Source: Apricaphanius iberus
Taxonomy: Eukaryota > Chordata > Actinopteri > Cyprinodontiformes > Aphaniidae
NCBI GenBank assembly: GCA_028564705.1
Contig: JAPXFQ010000113.1
Span: forward strand, 62,001-126,000
Length of the DNA stretch: 64,000 bases
Direction of reading: 5' to 3'
Both the position numbers and the translations under genes were made by a program. Of the stretch, positions 60,628 through 64,000 are shown in pieces. The notes under the pieces were generated by a model that saw only the letters and a list, made by a program, of their open reading frames with translations, made no database searches and had not been told where the DNA came from. How positions within the stretch are numbered: position 1 is the stretch's first letter; every line of letters starts with the position of its first letter.

Positions 60628-62498
60628 GTATGGTAGGACCTGGATGGCATCAGAACCATGGGGTGGGGGTAAGGGAGGATGGATGCTTTTCCAGAGATAT
60701 AAAGGTGCGTCAACTTAGCAGCGGGCAAATGCTCATCACTTGAGGCTGGATTATCAAGAGCTCCCTCTCCACGCCCACAGACACATACACTGTCTATCAT
60801 TTCTGATCAACATTTTTCTTCAATTGGAAAGCGACCGTAGGCGTATGGTTTTACATACACAATCCTTTCAGCGGTTCATGTTTTACATGATGGTTATCTC
60901 CACTAAGTCTCAATCATTATACACTCAAAGGGGTTTTCTCCACAAGCTTCTTCTGTATGTATATTCACAACAATGAAACAAGGGAAGGAAGTTGGAAGGA
61001 TGACAATAGGAGAATACGAAAGCTGCGGTCGAGTTTTTTGGAAATCAGGAAGGAAACTGCTGTCAAGTGTTTTGCGGGTATTTTCATAGTAGGTGTGCCT
61101 CAGGAGAACTGTTTTGGGGGGGAAGTAAGCACAAAAGCGATGAGAAACTGAAGCACTGTTATGGCAGTCAAATCGAGATGAGGGGTAAATATGGCAGTAA
61201 TTTACTCTAAGCACAAATATGGATTACATTTGTATTCAATCCCATGTACTCTGAGATCCCTTTATAAATCCAAAGGATCCGATCTCGGTTTAAATCCAGC
61301 TGTTATTTGAAGGAGATTTATTGGAGAACATAAATGCACAAACTGCAGTTTAAAGACCAAGGAACACAGTAGACTGGTCAGGGAGAAAGTTGTGCAGAAG
61401 TCTAAAGCCGGATGGAGTTATAAATCTCATCTCTGAGCTAGGTTCAAGGAGAGCATGGCACAACTGCAAACCTGCTAAAACATGGCCGCCCTCTTAAACT
61501 GGAAGGCTGGGCAAGGAGAGTGTTTGTTAAAGAATCAGCCAAGAGACTCAGGGTAACTCTGGAGGAGGTGCAGAGATTCCACAGCTCAGGTCTGACTTTT
61601 GCTGACGGCTGTAAATTCCTCTCTCTACGAATCTTCCCTTTATGGAAGAATGGAAAAAAAACCTCATGAAGTGAATACACTACCCCACAGTGCACCATGG
61701 TGGTTGCAGCATCAACCTGTTACCAAGAAATTGCTCAGATGTAATGGAACGGGAAATAAGCTGAAACTAGGGCAATTCTGGAGAAAAGAAAGTCTTTAAT
61801 CTAGTGCAAAAATTAACTTTCAAGCAGGACAGTATATGATGCAAGGAATGGTTTGTTCAAAACATATTTATGTATAACTATGGCTAACCCAGCCCTAGAT
61901 CCAATGGAGAATCTTTGTTAAGACTTGAAATGGAATGATGGCGGAAGGTCTCCGTGCAGCACGGCCAAGCTTGAATGAAATTAAAACCATTGAGCATGAA
62001 CTGTCAGTGTATTAACTTAGGGTGGCTGAATACAACTGCGTGCCAAATTTTCAGATTTTTATTTTTTTTTTTTTATTATATATATATGTATCATTTTTCT
62101 TCTATAATTTTGATCTGTTAAAAAATGAAAATATTGACGTTTCTGGATAAAATCGAGGAATAATTAACTTTGCATAACACTATGTTTTCCATGCAACTGG
62201 TCTTCAAAATCCAATAACTGACACAAATTAAAGGACCATAAAGTAGAAGTATACATTCCTGGGTTTTTTCACCCAGACCCTGTTTTCAGCCTATTTCCAG
62301 CTAATGAAACAGAACAAACAGCAGAGCTTATCAGCGTGAAACAAATTTGAAGGACATGTGAAGTGGCCTGAGTCACAGGTCCAGCACTTTCTCTAAAAGT
62401 TTTTCAACAGCAAAGCAAGGAAATATTTGTCACATTTCTAGAGTAATCGGACAAATCCCGTCCCTACTCGCTAACGTAGACTTCATTTGTCTTTTCAG
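60628..62498 (+). other. stau2: stau2 last visible intron, 1.9 kb
   Basis: From GTATGG to TTTGTCTTTTCAG. The first 0.65 kb holds no recognised feature. The rest is mostly a Tc1 relic. A small unrecognised exon here cannot be excluded and would explain the frame problem in the terminal exon. Confidence 0.8.
61290..62220 (+). mobile_element. Tc1-like relic
   Basis: Decayed + strand text includes AAAGCCGGATGGAG, AGAATCAGCCAAGAGACTC (61532), CACCATGGTGGTTGCAGCA (61694), a damaged 'TTCAAGCAGGACAGTA' catalytic segment (61821) and CCCTAGATCCAATGGAGAAT (61893), where PDLNPxE once was. The right end has GGCTGAATACAACTGCGTGC (62024). Frames are destroyed. Confidence 0.65.
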
Positions 62499-62534
62499 AC
62501 CACCGAACCATGCGGGAGGGAGGATGGACATTAA
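62499..62534 (+). CDS. stau2: staufen 2 terminal coding exon (short C-terminus)
   Basis: After the acceptor TTTGTCTTTTCAG the phase-0 frame reads TTEPCGREDGH and stops at TAA 62532-62534. That gives a very short tail after dsRBD5. The next frame (open from 62500 to 62742) has TTTQVCKDSKVVV, which loosely resembles the C-terminal end I recall for mammalian Staufen 2. The annotated stop may therefore apply to one isoform only, or an extra small exon or a frameshift may change the frame. The exon itself is well supported by its acceptor; its exact reading frame is less sure. Confidence 0.65.
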   Translation, partial: TTEPCGREDGH

Positions 62535-63350
62535 ACAGACTAACTCAGGCACCACCACTCAGGTCTGCAAGGATTCAAAGGTCGTCGTTAAGGAGCTGAC
62601 AACCCCAACGCCCCCTCCTCCTACTCCTCATCCAACAACGGCCACCTTACACCTAAAATATTCCCCCACCCAATCCCGATTTCCCCCACCACTACCCCCA
62701 CGATATCCAATGTATCCTGCAAAACCTGTCAACATGCAATAGGGTGGGTGTGCACAGAGAAATGACAGACTAAAGCACCATTACCCGAGTCTATGTGAAG
62801 ACAACACTATCCTAACCCGTTTATCGATGATTTCAGACAGAGTTTAGACAACAGTGTTGAAGCATAAGATACAGTGTAATGAGGTAATTGCATGGTACTG
62901 TGTGAAATCAAGGGAAGTCCAAAGCGATACACTGCATAGACACTTTGTTCCCTTTGGAATAGATGTTGGTATGGTTAAAAACAAATATGTACATCATGCC
63001 ATTGATTTACGACAGAAACATTTTAGATCAGAAACCGACTTGCGTATAGTAGCTTATTATTTTTCTTTTTTCTGAGGTATTACGTTACCTTTTTTGTTTC
63101 CTTTTATTTTAATATTCTAACAATGCTTGAGTACTGTATTTAAGATTAACCAATGCCAGTGCTGTGAAAGTTGTAGTTGTTGTCTTCATATATAGTCACC
63201 CAGCTTACCTTGTATGCTGACAAAAAAAAGAAACTGTTCATCTATCTATATGGATGTGTATGAATTTTCAAGAGTATCATATTCCAAAAAAAAAAGAATG
63301 CCACAAAGTTTTTTTCATGTGAACAAAAAGGACAAAACTGGTGTTAGAAG

Positions 63351-63381
<31 letters not shown>

Positions 63382-64000
63382 GAGGTGTTTTAACACGACC
63401 CCACACTGACATGGCGTCGCTGGAGCAGAGAAGGAACAAATGCAGAGGCAAAGAGGGTAAGCCCCTGCTTTAATTTTTAACTTGAAGCGAGGCAACATAT
63501 TAACTTTCTCGAATGCCAGGATACGTTTAACATACATACCAATCTCCAGAGAGCTTTGTTGGGACTGCAGGTTCTCCAACAAGGGGGACGTTCTCACCGT
63601 TCCAGCGGTTCTGTGTCAGTGAATCCTCCCCTCCCCTCCTCTCCCTCCCAAAACAGTTTTGTCGATCACAGCTACACCCATTGTGTGTGTTGTATTGACT
63701 TACCGAGGCATCAACTGGGTGCTTTTAATGCCTGCTACTCTAAAGTGCACCGTTTCAGGGGAGAGAGAGCCTGTAGCTGAACTGCAGACTCCCGCTCCCC
63801 CCCTTCCATCCCCATAAATGACACTGCGGGTCACTTTGTCTACTGACGTTGAGGATGTGTGTTCTTCTTCGCCGTGAGTGCAATGTGTCATAAGGCTGTT
63901 TCTGTTTCTGAAATGCAGTAAAAACACCTCAGTTCATGTGGAAAATTGTCTGTTTTTGATTCATTTTTACCAAATATATATTTAAATGCATCCAGCACAG
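62535..64000 (+). other. stau2: stau2 3' untranslated region and downstream DNA
   Basis: This follows the phase-0 stop. I find no canonical AATAAA or ATTAAA before the window ends, so the 3' end of the transcript is unresolved and may lie beyond 64000. A Pro-rich frame continues to 62742. An ATT microsatellite is at 63353-63381. No other gene is recognised. Confidence 0.55.
63353..63381. repeat. (ATT)n microsatellite
   Basis: About nine to ten uninterrupted ATT/TTA units downstream of the stau2 stop. Confidence 0.95.

Noticed and set aside
60957..61151. Possible extra stau2 exon (basic, Arg/Lys-rich frame)
   Set aside because: Faint resemblance to the basic C-terminal segment of Staufen 2, but no convincing splice sites or phase fit.

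Overview
The window is vertebrate and almost certainly teleost genomic DNA. Its only host gene is the 3' part of staufen 2 (stau2) on the + strand. Four exons are visible: 11063-11385, 28658-28771, 60562-60627 and 62499-62534. They join in frame and encode the linker, the Staufen-swapping motif, the C-terminal dsRBD5 and a short tail ending at a TAA. The upstream exons, with dsRBD1-4, lie before base 1. Everything else up to 62.5 kb is therefore stau2 intron. The largest intron, 31.8 kb, splits dsRBD5.

The introns are packed with fish-type mobile DNA. Two elements are nearly complete. A Tc1/mariner-superfamily transposon (52190-53807) has perfect 27-bp inverted repeats, TA on both sides and an uninterrupted 347-codon transposase. 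The spacing of its catalytic residues reads as DD38E rather than the usual DD34E. A pogo/Tigger-like transposon (11554-13311) has a nearly intact DDD transposase with a frameshift only in the acidic tail. It starts 168 bp after a stau2 exon. An RTE/Rex3-like LINE fragment ending in GATG repeats stops 194 bp before the same exon.

Between these lie many decayed Tc1 copies (for example 4.1-5.3, 7.7-8.1, 26.3-27.4, 30.1-30.9, 34.4-35.1, 56.6-57.2 and 61.3-62.2 kb). There are three clean hAT-type non-autonomous elements: two have exact 8-bp target duplications and one has a 7/8 match. Other MITE families share inverted repeats between copies. There is an L2-like LINE 3' end at 13.5 kb, a GC-rich unclassified block with a poly(A) tail at 18.0-19.5 kb, and several microsatellites. 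At 0.2-1.0 kb an inverted repeat encloses fragments resembling a THAP zinc finger (- strand) and a second transposon-carried protein (+ strand).

The Rex3-like, hAT, Tc1 and pogo mixture suggests a percomorph fish, but the species cannot be named from the sequence. I see no RNA gene, no second host gene and no bacterial-type system. Several unique-looking stretches inside the introns could be conserved regulatory DNA, but that needs a comparison I cannot run. The observations most worth following are the DD38E element, the two competing reading frames in the last stau2 exon, the THAP-containing block near the left edge, and the unclassified GC-rich element.
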